Of a stretch of DNA of 64,000 bases, positions 43,470 through 51,503 are shown piece by piece. Both the position numbers and the translations under genes were made by a program. Numbering within the stretch: position 1 is the stretch's first letter; each line of letters begins with the position of its first letter. The notes beneath the pieces were generated by a model, which worked only from the letters and a program-made list of their open reading frames with translations, was not told the origin of the DNA and ran no database searches. Source of the DNA: Sphingomonas sanguinis (GTDB lineage: Bacteria; Pseudomonadota; Alphaproteobacteria; Sphingomonadales; Sphingomonadaceae). The stretch spans positions 1,275,001 to 1,339,000 of the forward strand of contig NZ_CP079203.1 of the NCBI RefSeq assembly GCF_019297835.1, written 5' to 3'.

Positions 43470-44567
43470 ATGAAGAATAATACCCGCACCGCCTTCAATG
43501 CGATGCTCGGCCAGATCGCCACCATCAATGGCGTCGAGTCCGATGTCGTGCGCGGCGAAAAGCAATTCTCGGTCGCTCCCGCCGTCGAGCAGAAGCTGGA
43601 GGAGGTGATCCAGCAGTCGAGCGAATTCCTCGGCAAGATCAATATCATCCCCGTGGATGCGCAGGAAGGTGCGAAGGTCGGCATGGGCGTCACCCGCCCG
43701 ATCGCCAGCCGCACCCTGACCAATGCCGCCACCGGCGTGCGCCGCAAGCCCATCGACCCCACCGACACCAGCGACCGGGGTCGCTACTTCTGCGCCCAGA
43801 CCAACTCGGACACGGCGATCAAGTACGGCAAGTTGGACATGTGGGCGCACAAGCCCGAGTTCCAGACCCTCTATCGCAACACGATCGTCGCCCAGCAGGG
43901 CCGCGACCGCATCATGATCGGCTGGAACGGCGTCGCCCGCGCCGACACCACCGACATCGTCGCCTTCCCGCTGCTTCAGGACGTCAATTTCGGCTGGCTC
44001 TACAAGATCCGCTATTACGCGCCTGCGCGCCACATGGCGGGCGGTGCCCTGACCCCGGCCACCCGCGATGCCACGACCGGCCGCGTCACGGTCGCGGGCA
44101 AAATCTACGTCGCCCAGGGCACGCCCGGCACCGATGTCGATTTCGTCAATATCGACGCGCTGGTCACCGACGCGATCGAGGTCATGGATGAATGGCATCG
44201 CGACGATACCGACCTGGTCGTGATCGTCGGTCGCGATCTGGTGTCCGACCGCTTCCTCAATGTCATCAATGCGGCGGGCGACAAGGCGACCGAGATGGAG
44301 GCGCGCAATCGCATCCTGACGCTGCCGAAGCAGGTCGGCGGCAAGACGGCCGTGCTCGTGCCCTTCTTCCCCGCCAATGCCATCCTCGTGACGAAGCTCG
44401 ATAATCTGTCGATCTATGTCCAGAACGGTTCCCGCCGACGCACCATCCGCGAAGAGCCGGAATACGACCAGGTCGCCGACTATCAGTCGGTCAACGAGTC
44501 CTATGTCGTCGAGGATTACGGCTGCGCCGTCCTCATCGAGAATATTCAGCAGAGCAAGAAGGCCTAA
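43470..44567 (+). CDS. Major capsid protein (P2 gpN-like)
   Basis: The 365-residue product (P2 gpN: 357) forms the capsid shell. It starts MKNNTRTAFNAMLGQIATING and includes EFLGKINIIPVDAQEGAKVGMG, KPEFQTLYRNTIVAQQGRDRIMIGWNG and IRYYAPARHM, all typical of the HK97-fold capsid proteins of P2-like phages. An N-terminal cleavage by the upstream protease is expected. The ATG at 43470 follows an AGGA site. Confidence 0.95.
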   Translation: MKNNTRTAFNAMLGQIATINGVESDVVRGEKQFSVAPAVEQKLEEVIQQSSEFLGKINIIPVDAQEGAKVGMGVTRPIASRTLTNAATGVRRKPIDPTDTSDRGRYFCAQTNSDTAIKYGKLDMWAHKPEFQTLYRNTIVAQQGRDRIMIGWNGVARADTTDIVAFPLLQDVNFGWLYKIRYYAPARHMAGGALTPATRDATTGRVTVAGKIYVAQGTPGTDVDFVNIDALVTDAIEVMDEWHRDDTDLVVIVGRDLVSDRFLNVINAAGDKATEMEARNRILTLPKQVGGKTAVLVPFFPANAILVTKLDNLSIYVQNGSRRRTIREEPEYDQVADYQSVNESYVVEDYGCAVLIENIQQSKKA

Positions 44568-44613
44568 GCGGCCGCTCGCTGTCACCCTGTAGCCCGTCAC
44601 CCAGGACACGCAA

Positions 44614-45576
44614 ATGAGCCTCGCTCGTCAGACCCGCGACCATGTGTTGTCGCTTATCGCTGCCGCCAGTGCGTCCGCTCCTGCTGGTGGCGGGCTCACC
44701 CCCGCCCTGCACCGCGAAGAACAGCCCCTCTACACCCCGGCCATCGAAATTGCAGCCAAGCAGATCAGCTTGCGCCTGACCCACGACCTGCGCCGCCTGA
44801 AGGACATCAAGTCCCGCCCGCTGAAGATCGCCGCCAAGCGCGAGATGATCCCCGAATATCGCGCCTGGATCGATGGCGAGCTGGCCGCCGGGGAAGCCGT
44901 CGAGCGCGGCCAGATCGCGGCCTCGCCCGCGATCGAGGTCCTGCCGACCGTCATGGTCTGGGCGATCGACACCGACAATTGGCCGCTGGTCCTGCGCCTG
45001 GCCGCCCATGTCCTGCGCCACGACGTACCCCTTCCCGCCCGCTACGAGCGCGACGCCGCCACCCTCATCCTGGAGGAAGTCGCCGAGGCGGCGCTGCGCG
45101 CCCAGAATGCGGGCCAGAGCTTCCCGCTCGACGTGCTGCAAGAGGTCGAGGCTCTGGTCGACGGCATCGACATGCACGACCAGCCGCGCGCCAAGATGCT
45201 GAAGGCGATCGGCACCGAGCTGATCCGCGCCAGCGAGATCCACGCCGAGGGCACCGCCGATCGCGCCCAGGCCGCCGCCCAGGCGATCGAGCCGCTGCGC
45301 CAGGCCTTCGCGCTCGACCCGCGCATCGGCGTCAAGACCGTCATCCAACGGCTGGAAAAGGTCATCGCCAAGACCGCGCCTGACGCGCTCCAGACCGATC
45401 TGGATCGCATCCGCATCGAAGCGCTTGCCCTGGGCGTATCGGACGCGGACTTCGCGATCTGGCTCCAGACGGTCGACGCCGCGACCGATAGCCGCCCGAT
45501 CGACCTGATCGCCGACGGCAAGGCCGACAGCGTGATCGATGCCCTCAAGGCCGCTGCCCAGGGCGGCAATTCCTGA
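44614..45576 (+). CDS. Terminase endonuclease subunit (P2 gpM-like)
   Basis: gpM cuts the cos site together with the large subunit. The product is 320 residues, longer than P2 gpM (247); the N-terminal 100 residues match the family best (TPALHREEQPLY, LTHDLRRLKDIKS, EYRAWIDGELAAG, DTDNWPLVLRLAAHVL). The C-terminal 100 residues are an Ala-rich helical extension. It follows the capsid gene by 46 nt. Confidence 0.9.
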   Translation: MSLARQTRDHVLSLIAAASASAPAGGGLTPALHREEQPLYTPAIEIAAKQISLRLTHDLRRLKDIKSRPLKIAAKREMIPEYRAWIDGELAAGEAVERGQIAASPAIEVLPTVMVWAIDTDNWPLVLRLAAHVLRHDVPLPARYERDAATLILEEVAEAALRAQNAGQSFPLDVLQEVEALVDGIDMHDQPRAKMLKAIGTELIRASEIHAEGTADRAQAAAQAIEPLRQAFALDPRIGVKTVIQRLEKVIAKTAPDALQTDLDRIRIEALALGVSDADFAIWLQTVDAATDSRPIDLIADGKADSVIDALKAAAQGGNS

Positions 45577-45598
45577 TCCTCGAAAGAACGGACTGACA

Positions 45599-45985
45599 AT
45601 GCGCCTCTCCAAGCTCGCCCTGATCTGCGCCGCCTCCCTCGCCGCCCTGCCACTCGCCGCCTGCGGCCCGACCGCCCAGGAGCGATGCACGGGCGCGAAG
45701 GACGCCGTGACCTGCATGGCCGTCGCCAGCTCGGGCGGCGACGTGAAGGACTATCTGGTCGGCGGCCTGGCGGGTGCCGCGCTGGCATCGCAGCTTTCCG
45801 GCGGATCGGCTCGCCCGACCGTGATCCACCATCACGCGCCCGCCACCTACTATCCCCGCACCGCCTATCAAGCGCCGATCCACACCCGGACGGTCACGAC
45901 CACCACCCGCCGAGGTCTTTTCGGCGGTGGCTCGGTCACGCGCACCACCACCAGCTATCGATCGAGCTTCCGCTCGCGTCGCTGA
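45599..45985 (+). CDS. Phage-encoded lipoprotein (cargo gene)
   Basis: A 128-residue protein with a signal peptide and lipobox (ALPLAAC, Cys22). The mature part has a Gly-zipper-like segment (GGLAGAALASQLSGG), then a His/Tyr-rich stretch and a Thr/Arg/Ser-rich C-terminus. It lies between the terminase endonuclease and head completion genes, where P2 has nothing, and is followed by a GC palindrome (45995-46010). Phage lipoproteins are often superinfection-exclusion or envelope-altering factors; that role is a guess. No family recognised. Confidence 0.75.
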   Translation: MRLSKLALICAASLAALPLAACGPTAQERCTGAKDAVTCMAVASSGGDVKDYLVGGLAGAALASQLSGGSARPTVIHHHAPATYYPRTAYQAPIHTRTVTTTTRRGLFGGGSVTRTTTSYRSSFRSRR

Positions 45986-46097
45986 CCAGCTCGCCCCCCG
46001 GCGCCGGGGGCGGATCGCGCGTGGCGGGAGGGGTCTTCGGACCTGAGGGCCGCCACGGACCCGATCCCCACCCCTGGATCTCCTGAAGGACCCGCCC

Positions 46098-46331
46098 ATG
46101 CCCAGCCTCCTGATCCTCATCGCCGCGATCTGCCAGGGGCTCGGAGCATGGGCGGCACTGGCCGGTGCGCTGGCGCTGGCCTGTCAATTCGACCCCGCCA
46201 CCATCGGCCTGCCCGCCATCCACCGCACCCACGCACGCTGCGCGCTCTGGGCGCTGGTCTTCGCGATCGGCATCGCCCTGACGATCGTGGGCGCGGGGCT
46301 CGCCGCCCAGGTCATCGGCGCACCGGCATGA
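46098..46331 (+). CDS. Small two-helix membrane protein in the head operon
   Basis: A 77-residue protein with two hydrophobic segments (about residues 4-30 and 48-73) and a short polar loop with several His and Arg (HRTHARC). Its stop overlaps the head completion gene start (ATGA). With two membrane helices it could be a holin or antiholin, but a better holin candidate lies at 47032. It and the lipoprotein gene form an insertion relative to the P2 order. Confidence 0.68.
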   Translation: MPSLLILIAAICQGLGAWAALAGALALACQFDPATIGLPAIHRTHARCALWALVFAIGIALTIVGAGLAAQVIGAPA

Positions 46332-46819
46332 GCGCGACCTTCATCCCTACCGTACTGCCCGGCGATCCCGCGCCCGTGGTCACCCCGCCCGCGCCGATCG
46401 TCACGGGCGGGTGGTTCCCGCCCATCGACCCCGCGCTTTTCCGCGATGAGCAGCGCGTCGACGCCAATGCGATCACTGACGCCCGCGTCCGCCAGGCGCT
46501 GATCTCGGCGATCATCCGGGTGGGTCGCGACTTGGAGGATTGGCGGCTGACCCAAGTGACGGCGGGCTTCGCCACACTCGATCAGGTGCCAGCGCTGCGG
46601 ATCGATGACCAGTCCGAACTGGCGATCCTATACCGCCGCGCCGTCTTCACCGCCGCCAAGGCTGAGATCGTCGAGCGCTTCGTCGACGTGGACCTAACCG
46701 GGCGTGGCGAGCGTGAGGCCAGCCAGCTCGATCCCACCGTCGCCGAGCTGAGGCGCGACTCGGTCCATGCCGTGCGCGAAATCCTCGGCGTCGGGCGCAT
46801 GACCGTGGACCTGATCTGA
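46328..46819 (+). CDS. Head completion/stabilisation protein (P2 gpL-like)
   Basis: gpL-type proteins stabilise filled heads and join head to tail. The 163-residue product (P2 gpL: 169) has GGWFPPIDPALFRDEQRVDANAITDARVRQALISAI and a C-terminal helical half with YRRAVFTAAKAEIVERFVDVDLTGRGE, both typical. The ATG at 46328 overlaps the previous stop, and its own stop overlaps the tail X start (TGATG). Confidence 0.92.
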   Translation: MSATFIPTVLPGDPAPVVTPPAPIVTGGWFPPIDPALFRDEQRVDANAITDARVRQALISAIIRVGRDLEDWRLTQVTAGFATLDQVPALRIDDQSELAILYRRAVFTAAKAEIVERFVDVDLTGRGEREASQLDPTVAELRRDSVHAVREILGVGRMTVDLI

Positions 46820-47028
46820 TGGACCAGCTGCGCGCCCGCGCCGGTGACACGCTCGACGCGCTGATCTGGCGCGCACGCGGCCTCGGCCCCGACGATCTGC
46901 CCGCCGTGCTTGCCCTCAATCCCGGCCTCGCCGCGCTCGGGCCCGTGCTGCCGATCGGCACCCCCGTGACCCTTCCCGACGCCCCGCCCGCCACACGGCA
47001 GCGCGATGTCGTCCAGCTTTGGACCTGA
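46819..47028 (+). CDS. Tail protein X (P2 gpX-like)
   Basis: A 69-residue protein with a LysM-like core: RAGDTLDALIWRARGLGPDDLPAVLALNPGLAALGPVLPIGTPVTLP. gpX is an essential tail protein in P2. The start shares the A of the preceding TGA. Confidence 0.9.
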   Translation: MDQLRARAGDTLDALIWRARGLGPDDLPAVLALNPGLAALGPVLPIGTPVTLPDAPPATRQRDVVQLWT

Positions 47029-47031
47029 CCT

Positions 47032-47373
47032 ATGCAGAAAATCATCCACGATGTCGGCGACGCGCTGCTCGCCTTTCTCATCACCCTGGTCCCCGGTGCG
47101 GCGGGCGCGGCGGTCAGCTTGGTCTATGAGCAGGGCCTGAGCTGGTCGAAACGCGTGACCCAGATGATGGTCGGTATCACCGTCAGCTATTTCGCGCGCA
47201 ATCTCGCCCATAGCCTGACCGGCTGGGACGATTACCTGCTCCAGGCGGTGGGCTTCGTCGTCGGCATGACCGCGTTCAAGGCCACCCCGGCGCTGATCGC
47301 CGGACTGGTGGAGCGCACGCCACTCGTCCTCACGCTGGTCGACCGCGTCCTGGGCAAAAAGGAAGCGAAATGA
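47032..47373 (+). CDS. Putative holin
   Basis: A 113-residue protein with hydrophobic segments at about residues 10-33, 43-58 and 69-92 and a charged C-terminus (RVLGKKEAK). It takes the place of P2 gene Y (holin) directly before the lysozyme gene, with which it overlaps by 4 nt. Holins form the membrane lesions that release the endolysin at lysis time. The assignment is by position and topology. Confidence 0.75.
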   Translation: MQKIIHDVGDALLAFLITLVPGAAGAAVSLVYEQGLSWSKRVTQMMVGITVSYFARNLAHSLTGWDDYLLQAVGFVVGMTAFKATPALIAGLVERTPLVLTLVDRVLGKKEAK

Positions 47374-47888
47374 CTTACGACCGCGCCCGCCTGGCGCGCG
47401 AGATCGCGCGTGACGAAGGCGACAAGCTGACCGTCTACCGCTGCACCCAAGGCTTCCGTACGATCGGCAAGGGCCGCAACCTCGACACGGTCGGGATCTC
47501 GCCCGCTGAGACGGCCGCGCTGGGCCTCACCGTGGCGAGCTGCCTCGCACGCGGTATCACCCAGGCCCAGAGCGATGCCCTTTTTGGCAATGACATCGCC
47601 CGCACGGAAGCGGATCTCGATCGCCACATGCCCTGGTGGCGCCAGCTGGATCCCGTTCGCCAGCGGGTGATGCTCAATATGTGCTTCAATCTGGGCATTG
47701 GCTATCCGCCGACCCGGACCCGCAAAGGGGTAGGCCTGCGCGCCTTCGTCAATACCTTGCCCGCGATCGAACGTGGCGATTGGCCGCGCGCGGTCGCCGG
47801 GATGCGCGCATCGCTCTGGCACCGCCAGGTCGGTGACCGCGCCGAGCGGCTGGAGGCGATGATGCTGACCGGAAAGGACCCCCGATGA
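47370..47888 (+). CDS. Endolysin: T4-type lysozyme (GH24) with Glu-Cys-Thr triad
   Basis: The 172-residue product cleaves peptidoglycan at lysis. The T4-lysozyme core reads ARDEGDKLTVYRCTQGFRTIGKGRNLD. The triad spacing Glu-8-X-5-Thr is kept (E16, residue 25, T31), but residue 25 is Cys where T4 has Asp20. A Cys at this position is known to support activity. The C-terminal lobe includes NMCFNLGI and SLWHRQVGDRAERLEAMML. There is no signal sequence, so release depends on the holin. Confidence 0.93.
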   Translation: MTYDRARLAREIARDEGDKLTVYRCTQGFRTIGKGRNLDTVGISPAETAALGLTVASCLARGITQAQSDALFGNDIARTEADLDRHMPWWRQLDPVRQRVMLNMCFNLGIGYPPTRTRKGVGLRAFVNTLPAIERGDWPRAVAGMRASLWHRQVGDRAERLEAMMLTGKDPR

Positions 47889-48358
47889 TCTGGATTCGGA
47901 AACTCTGGGGTGGCCTGCGCACCGAGCTGCCGTTCATCATCCTGCTGATCGTCGGCGCGGTCGGCGCCTGGCTCTACGTCCAGGCCCGCCATGCCGAACG
48001 GGATCGTGACGATGTCACCCGCCGCGCCGAACTGGTCTGCGCCAAGATCGGGGTCGACTGGCGCGAAAAGCACCCGCGCGGCCCCGGCACCGCCTGTGCC
48101 GATCGCGCCGCCCAGCTGCGCGCCGATCGCGAAGCGACCGATCGGGAGACGGCACGCCTGCTGTCCGCCGCCATGGCGCGCGGCAATGCCCTGTCCGCAT
48201 CCGATGCCCAGGCAGCCCGCACCGCCCTTGCCCGTGCCCAGGCCGCCGAGCGGAAAATGGAGAATGCCAATGCCCAAGCTGATGCGACCGACCATGTCCG
48301 CGCTGACTGGATCGCTGCTCTTAACGGCCTTGCCGGGCTGCGCCACGCGCCGCGCTGA
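47885..48358 (+). CDS. Inner-membrane spanin (Rz-like)
   Basis: A 157-residue protein with an N-terminal membrane anchor (about residues 15-35) followed by a long charged, Ala-rich coiled coil (DREATDRETARLLSAAMAR and onward). It overlaps the lysozyme gene by 4 nt. Spanins bridge inner and outer membranes and disrupt the outer membrane in the last step of lysis. The partner lipoprotein starts inside its 3' end. Confidence 0.83.
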   Translation: MIWIRKLWGGLRTELPFIILLIVGAVGAWLYVQARHAERDRDDVTRRAELVCAKIGVDWREKHPRGPGTACADRAAQLRADREATDRETARLLSAAMARGNALSASDAQAARTALARAQAAERKMENANAQADATDHVRADWIAALNGLAGLRHAPR

Positions 48359-48596
48359 TCTGACCCCACCCGCGCCGGTGGCGGTCGCGGTCGAGCCGCC
48401 GCGCCCGCCCGCCGAGCTGCTCGCCTGCGCCGATCGCGCACCCGCCCTCCCCGAGGATCCAGCGCTGATGGCGAAGATCCCCGCCGCCTGGCGCAAGGGC
48501 CTGATCGGCCTGGCGCGGGCCGCTGGCGTCAACGCCGATCGCCTCGACCGCCTGACCAATTGGATCGCGCCGGGCAGCTGCCCGGCACAGGAGTGA
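48270..48596 (+). CDS. Outer-membrane spanin lipoprotein (Rz1-like), nested start
   Basis: A 108-residue lipoprotein beginning 89 nt inside the Rz-like gene in another frame. The signal peptide MSALTGSLLLTALPGC ends in a lipobox (ALPGC), followed by a Pro-rich stretch (TPPAPVAVAVEPPRPPAEL), the hallmark of Rz1. The C-terminal 50 residues are an extension beyond the usual Rz1 length. A GGAG site lies 7 nt before the ATG at 48270. Confidence 0.85.
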   Translation: MPKLMRPTMSALTGSLLLTALPGCATRRADLTPPAPVAVAVEPPRPPAELLACADRAPALPEDPALMAKIPAAWRKGLIGLARAAGVNADRLDRLTNWIAPGSCPAQE

Positions 48597-48598
48597 CC

Positions 48599-48934
48599 AT
48601 GACCGCATCTACCATCATGCAGCGCCGCGCGATCTATGAGCGTACCGCCGACCGCTCCGGCGAGGCTTTCCAGCTGGTCAATGCCAATGTCTCCGCCGGA
48701 CAAGTGAAGGTCGCGGGCGGGGATTACGTATTCGCACAGACTGGCGCGACCTATGGGACGGTGACGCTTCAGGTGCTCGGTCCCGATGGGAATACATGGC
48801 TGACCCTGGTGACGAAAAGCGCGTCCGACGCCGGGTCGGGGACTGGCGTCACGCTTGCCGCCAATGCGGTGCTCCGCGTGACCGTCGCGGGCACGATCGG
48901 CTGCTATGCCAGCCTGTCGCGGGTGCCCGCCTGA
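48599..48934 (+). CDS. Phage protein of unknown function, beta-rich
   Basis: A 111-residue protein with alternating beta-type segments (GQVKVAGGDYVFAQTGATYGTVTLQVLGPDGNTW, LAANAVLRVTVAGTIGCYA). Its stop overlaps the start of the SGNH esterase gene (TGATG). By position and content it is probably a small virion or tail-decoration protein made with the esterase. No family recognised. Confidence 0.75.
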   Translation: MTASTIMQRRAIYERTADRSGEAFQLVNANVSAGQVKVAGGDYVFAQTGATYGTVTLQVLGPDGNTWLTLVTKSASDAGSGTGVTLAANAVLRVTVAGTIGCYASLSRVPA

Positions 48935-50286
48935 TGGTCCGCTTTCTCGGCACCCAGGCGGTCGGCGGTGGTCAGGTTCCCGGCTTCGTCCCGCCCCCGA
49001 TCCCGACTTTCCCGGCCGCTGTCCTGGCGAGGGCGCAACGGATCATTTCTACTGCGGGCACTATCACTCCAATCGATCAGGTGGCAGCCATCCCGATCAC
49101 CGTGACGCCGGGGGCGTCGGCTGGAAATTCGCTGCTTGATCCAAGCATAACCTTCGGCTCTGACGGAAAGTACAACGTCCAGGACGCGACACGCTTCGAG
49201 CAGATCGCTGGGTTGCTGGCTATCTCCAGCGGCAACACGCGCACCGGTCAGGGGCGTATCAGCAACGTCACGACCGGGACGCGCGGCTCGACCTTCGGGA
49301 ATGGCGTCCGCTTCCGCTATGCCGGGAAGAGGTTCGAGTTTTTCAGCAGCGGTTCGGGGAAGGCCATCGTGTACCTGACCAACCCGGCTACCGGCGTCCG
49401 GGAGCGCGGTCGCTCGCTCGATTTCACGACGGGCACGAACGTCTTCGTCATGGTCGACCTCGGCAGTTATGCTGACCGCATTATTGAGGTGGCTCAGTCC
49501 GGGTCTAATGTCTGGCGTGGGTTCGTACCGGAAAGTGGGTATGATTTCACCCTTCCGCCTGCACGACCCAGCAAGCCCTCCATCGTCCTGATCGGTGACA
49601 GCTGGTATGCCGGAACGCTCTCCGCTCCCTCTGGCCAGTCTATTGCGGACACCGGCGTCAAGATCGGCGTAGGTTCGATGCTTGGTGCCTATCTGGGTGA
49701 CGAAAACGCCTGGATTTCCTCGACCGGCGGTACGGGACACCTTTTCGGATCGCCCGCCTTTCGAGGAACAAGTGGAGCCACGGCGGGCGGCTACCGCGAC
49801 CGTGTTAACCCCACCGTCGCGGCGGTCGGTGATATCGACGTGTCGCTTGTCGGCGCGCGCGATGCGATCATCATCCGCAACAGCCTCAACGACAACGAGC
49901 AGTCGGGCAATACCAACAAGCCGACCGATGCCGAAGAGCGCGAGGAAACTCGCCTCGCAACGCAGGCGGCCATGGCAAAGCAGCCAAACGCATTGATCAT
50001 CGGGATGGGGCCGCAGCGTGCCTACAACGGCACGACGGGGACCAATCCGACCCAGGCGCGATATGATGCCTGTCGCGACGGCTTCCTGGCGGCGATCGGA
50101 AGCGACCCCCGTTGCGTCTGGGTCGATATCAGCCCTGCGGGCTACGCTGTCTACGCTGATACGGCTGCGAACGCACAGTATATTGGCCAGGATGGCGTCC
50201 ACCCCACGGACGCGGGGATGCGCTTCTATGCACAACGGGAGGCCAATGCGATAATCGGCACCCTGAAAGCGAAGTACGGCCTGTGA
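48934..50286 (+). CDS. Tail-associated SGNH/GDSL hydrolase (putative deacetylase)
   Basis: A 450-residue protein. The N-terminal 210 residues look like a beta-rich receptor or structural region; the C-terminal half is an SGNH hydrolase with the nucleophile Ser223 in IVLIGDSWYAG, an Asn block in IIIRNSLNDNEQ and the catalytic DGVHPTDAG (D420, H423). Such enzymes remove acetyl groups from polysaccharides. It lies between the lysis genes and tail completion genes. It may deacetylate the host capsule or LPS during adsorption; that role is inferred. Confidence 0.85.
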   Translation: MVRFLGTQAVGGGQVPGFVPPPIPTFPAAVLARAQRIISTAGTITPIDQVAAIPITVTPGASAGNSLLDPSITFGSDGKYNVQDATRFEQIAGLLAISSGNTRTGQGRISNVTTGTRGSTFGNGVRFRYAGKRFEFFSSGSGKAIVYLTNPATGVRERGRSLDFTTGTNVFVMVDLGSYADRIIEVAQSGSNVWRGFVPESGYDFTLPPARPSKPSIVLIGDSWYAGTLSAPSGQSIADTGVKIGVGSMLGAYLGDENAWISSTGGTGHLFGSPAFRGTSGATAGGYRDRVNPTVAAVGDIDVSLVGARDAIIIRNSLNDNEQSGNTNKPTDAEEREETRLATQAAMAKQPNALIIGMGPQRAYNGTTGTNPTQARYDACRDGFLAAIGSDPRCVWVDISPAGYAVYADTAANAQYIGQDGVHPTDAGMRFYAQREANAIIGTLKAKYGL

Positions 50287-50768
50287 AGAAGGTCGACGCC
50301 CTCCGCGCGCTGCTGGTCCGCTCCGTCCCCGCACTGACGGCCGATCCGTCCAAGCTGGCGATCTTCGTCGATCGCGGACGGGTCGGCGCGCGGCTGGGCA
50401 ATCTCTCTTTCGAATATCGCTACAGCGTCAATCTGGTGCTCCTGGATTATGCGGGCGACCAGGATGCGGTGATCGTGCCGATCATCGCCTGGATCGCCGA
50501 GCATCAGCCTGAACTGCTCCAGCGCCAGGACAGCGAGCCCTTCGGCTTCGAAAGCGAATGGCTCGCCCAGGACAAGCAGGACCTGTCGATCACGATCGAC
50601 CTGACCGAGCGGGTGGCGGTCCAGCGGGTGGCAGGCGGCGTCACCATCGAACACCTTGCAGACACCCTGCCCCCCGACATCTTCCCCGGCGCCGAGGATG
50701 CCCGGCTCTGGCAGGGCCTTGCCGAGGATCTGGCCGCAGGCGAGACGGCGATCGTCGCAGCCCGATGA
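50283..50768 (+). CDS. Tail completion protein (P2 gpR-like)
   Basis: A 161-residue protein (P2 gpR: 155) with KVDALRALLVRSVPALTADPSKLAIFVDRGRV and FEYRYSVNLVLLDYAGDQDAVIVPIIAWI, then ITIDLTERVAV. gpR and gpS are needed to finish tails so heads can join. The GTG start overlaps the esterase stop (GTGA), and the 3' end overlaps gpS by 4 nt. Confidence 0.92.
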   Translation: MKKVDALRALLVRSVPALTADPSKLAIFVDRGRVGARLGNLSFEYRYSVNLVLLDYAGDQDAVIVPIIAWIAEHQPELLQRQDSEPFGFESEWLAQDKQDLSITIDLTERVAVQRVAGGVTIEHLADTLPPDIFPGAEDARLWQGLAEDLAAGETAIVAAR

Positions 50769-51430
50769 GCGAGGATTTCGCCCCCATCGAGCAACTGGCG
50801 GGCAATCTGCTGCAAAGCCTGTCGGCGCCGGAGCGCCGGTCCCTGCTCCGCAAGTTGGCCCGCGCGTTACGCGCCACCCAGTCGGAGCGGATCGGTCGGC
50901 AGCACAATCCCGACGGATCGGCCTATGTCGCCCGCCGTCCCCGCCGCGAGCTAAAGCCGGGCAATTTTGCGGTGAAATTCCTGTACCCCAAGGGCGATGC
51001 CAATGCCCGCCTGGTCTTCATGAAATCATGGGTGCGCCAAGGACCGCTCCTGACCGGCTTCGACGCTGAGGCGGGCGCGATCCGCTCCTTTTTCTGGGAC
51101 AAGGTCGACCGCTTCCTGCCCGTCGAGCCCGAGGATCAGAATAAGGCGGCGGGAAAGCTTCGCCGTCGCGGCAATATCCGCCGCCAGGCGATGTTCCGCA
51201 AACTGCGCTCCGGCCGCTTCCTGCGCTCCGGTGCCACGGACAGCGAGGCCTGGATCGGCTTCACCGGCCGCGCCTCCATGATTGCGTCTATCCACCAGGA
51301 CGGCAAGATGGATGCGCCGAAGCTGGGCGGTCGCCAGATCCGCTATGCCCAGCGCGGGCTGCTCGGCCTGACCGAGCGGGAACGCGGGCTGGCGATCGAC
51401 ATGCTGCTCGATCACGTCGCCAGCCGCTAA
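50765..51430 (+). CDS. Tail completion/virion morphogenesis protein (P2 gpS-like)
   Basis: A 221-residue protein. It starts with LAGNLLQSLSAPERRSLLRKLARALRATQSERIGRQHNPDG, the common start of this family, and has RSGATDSEAWIGFTGRASMIASIHQDG and RQIRYAQRGLLGLTERE near the end. It is longer than P2 gpS (150) by an internal insertion around residues 75-150. It is the last gene before the second 29-bp palindrome. Confidence 0.9.
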   Translation: MSEDFAPIEQLAGNLLQSLSAPERRSLLRKLARALRATQSERIGRQHNPDGSAYVARRPRRELKPGNFAVKFLYPKGDANARLVFMKSWVRQGPLLTGFDAEAGAIRSFFWDKVDRFLPVEPEDQNKAAGKLRRRGNIRRQAMFRKLRSGRFLRSGATDSEAWIGFTGRASMIASIHQDGKMDAPKLGGRQIRYAQRGLLGLTERERGLAIDMLLDHVASR

Positions 51431-51431
51431 A

Positions 51432-51460
51432 GCTTGTGTAGAAGGCCATTCTACACAAGC
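51432..51460. promoter_or_regulatory. 29-bp palindrome, copy 2, upstream of the baseplate J gene
   Basis: GCTTGTGTAGAA (51432-51443) and TTCTACACAAGC (51449-51460) are perfect 12-bp arms with a 5-nt centre. The element lies in the 73-bp gap between the gpS-like and gpJ-like genes. Confidence 0.7.
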
Positions 51461-51503
51461 ACACGCTGGCCACCCTATCGCACCCCGATCGACATGGGCG
51501 GCG

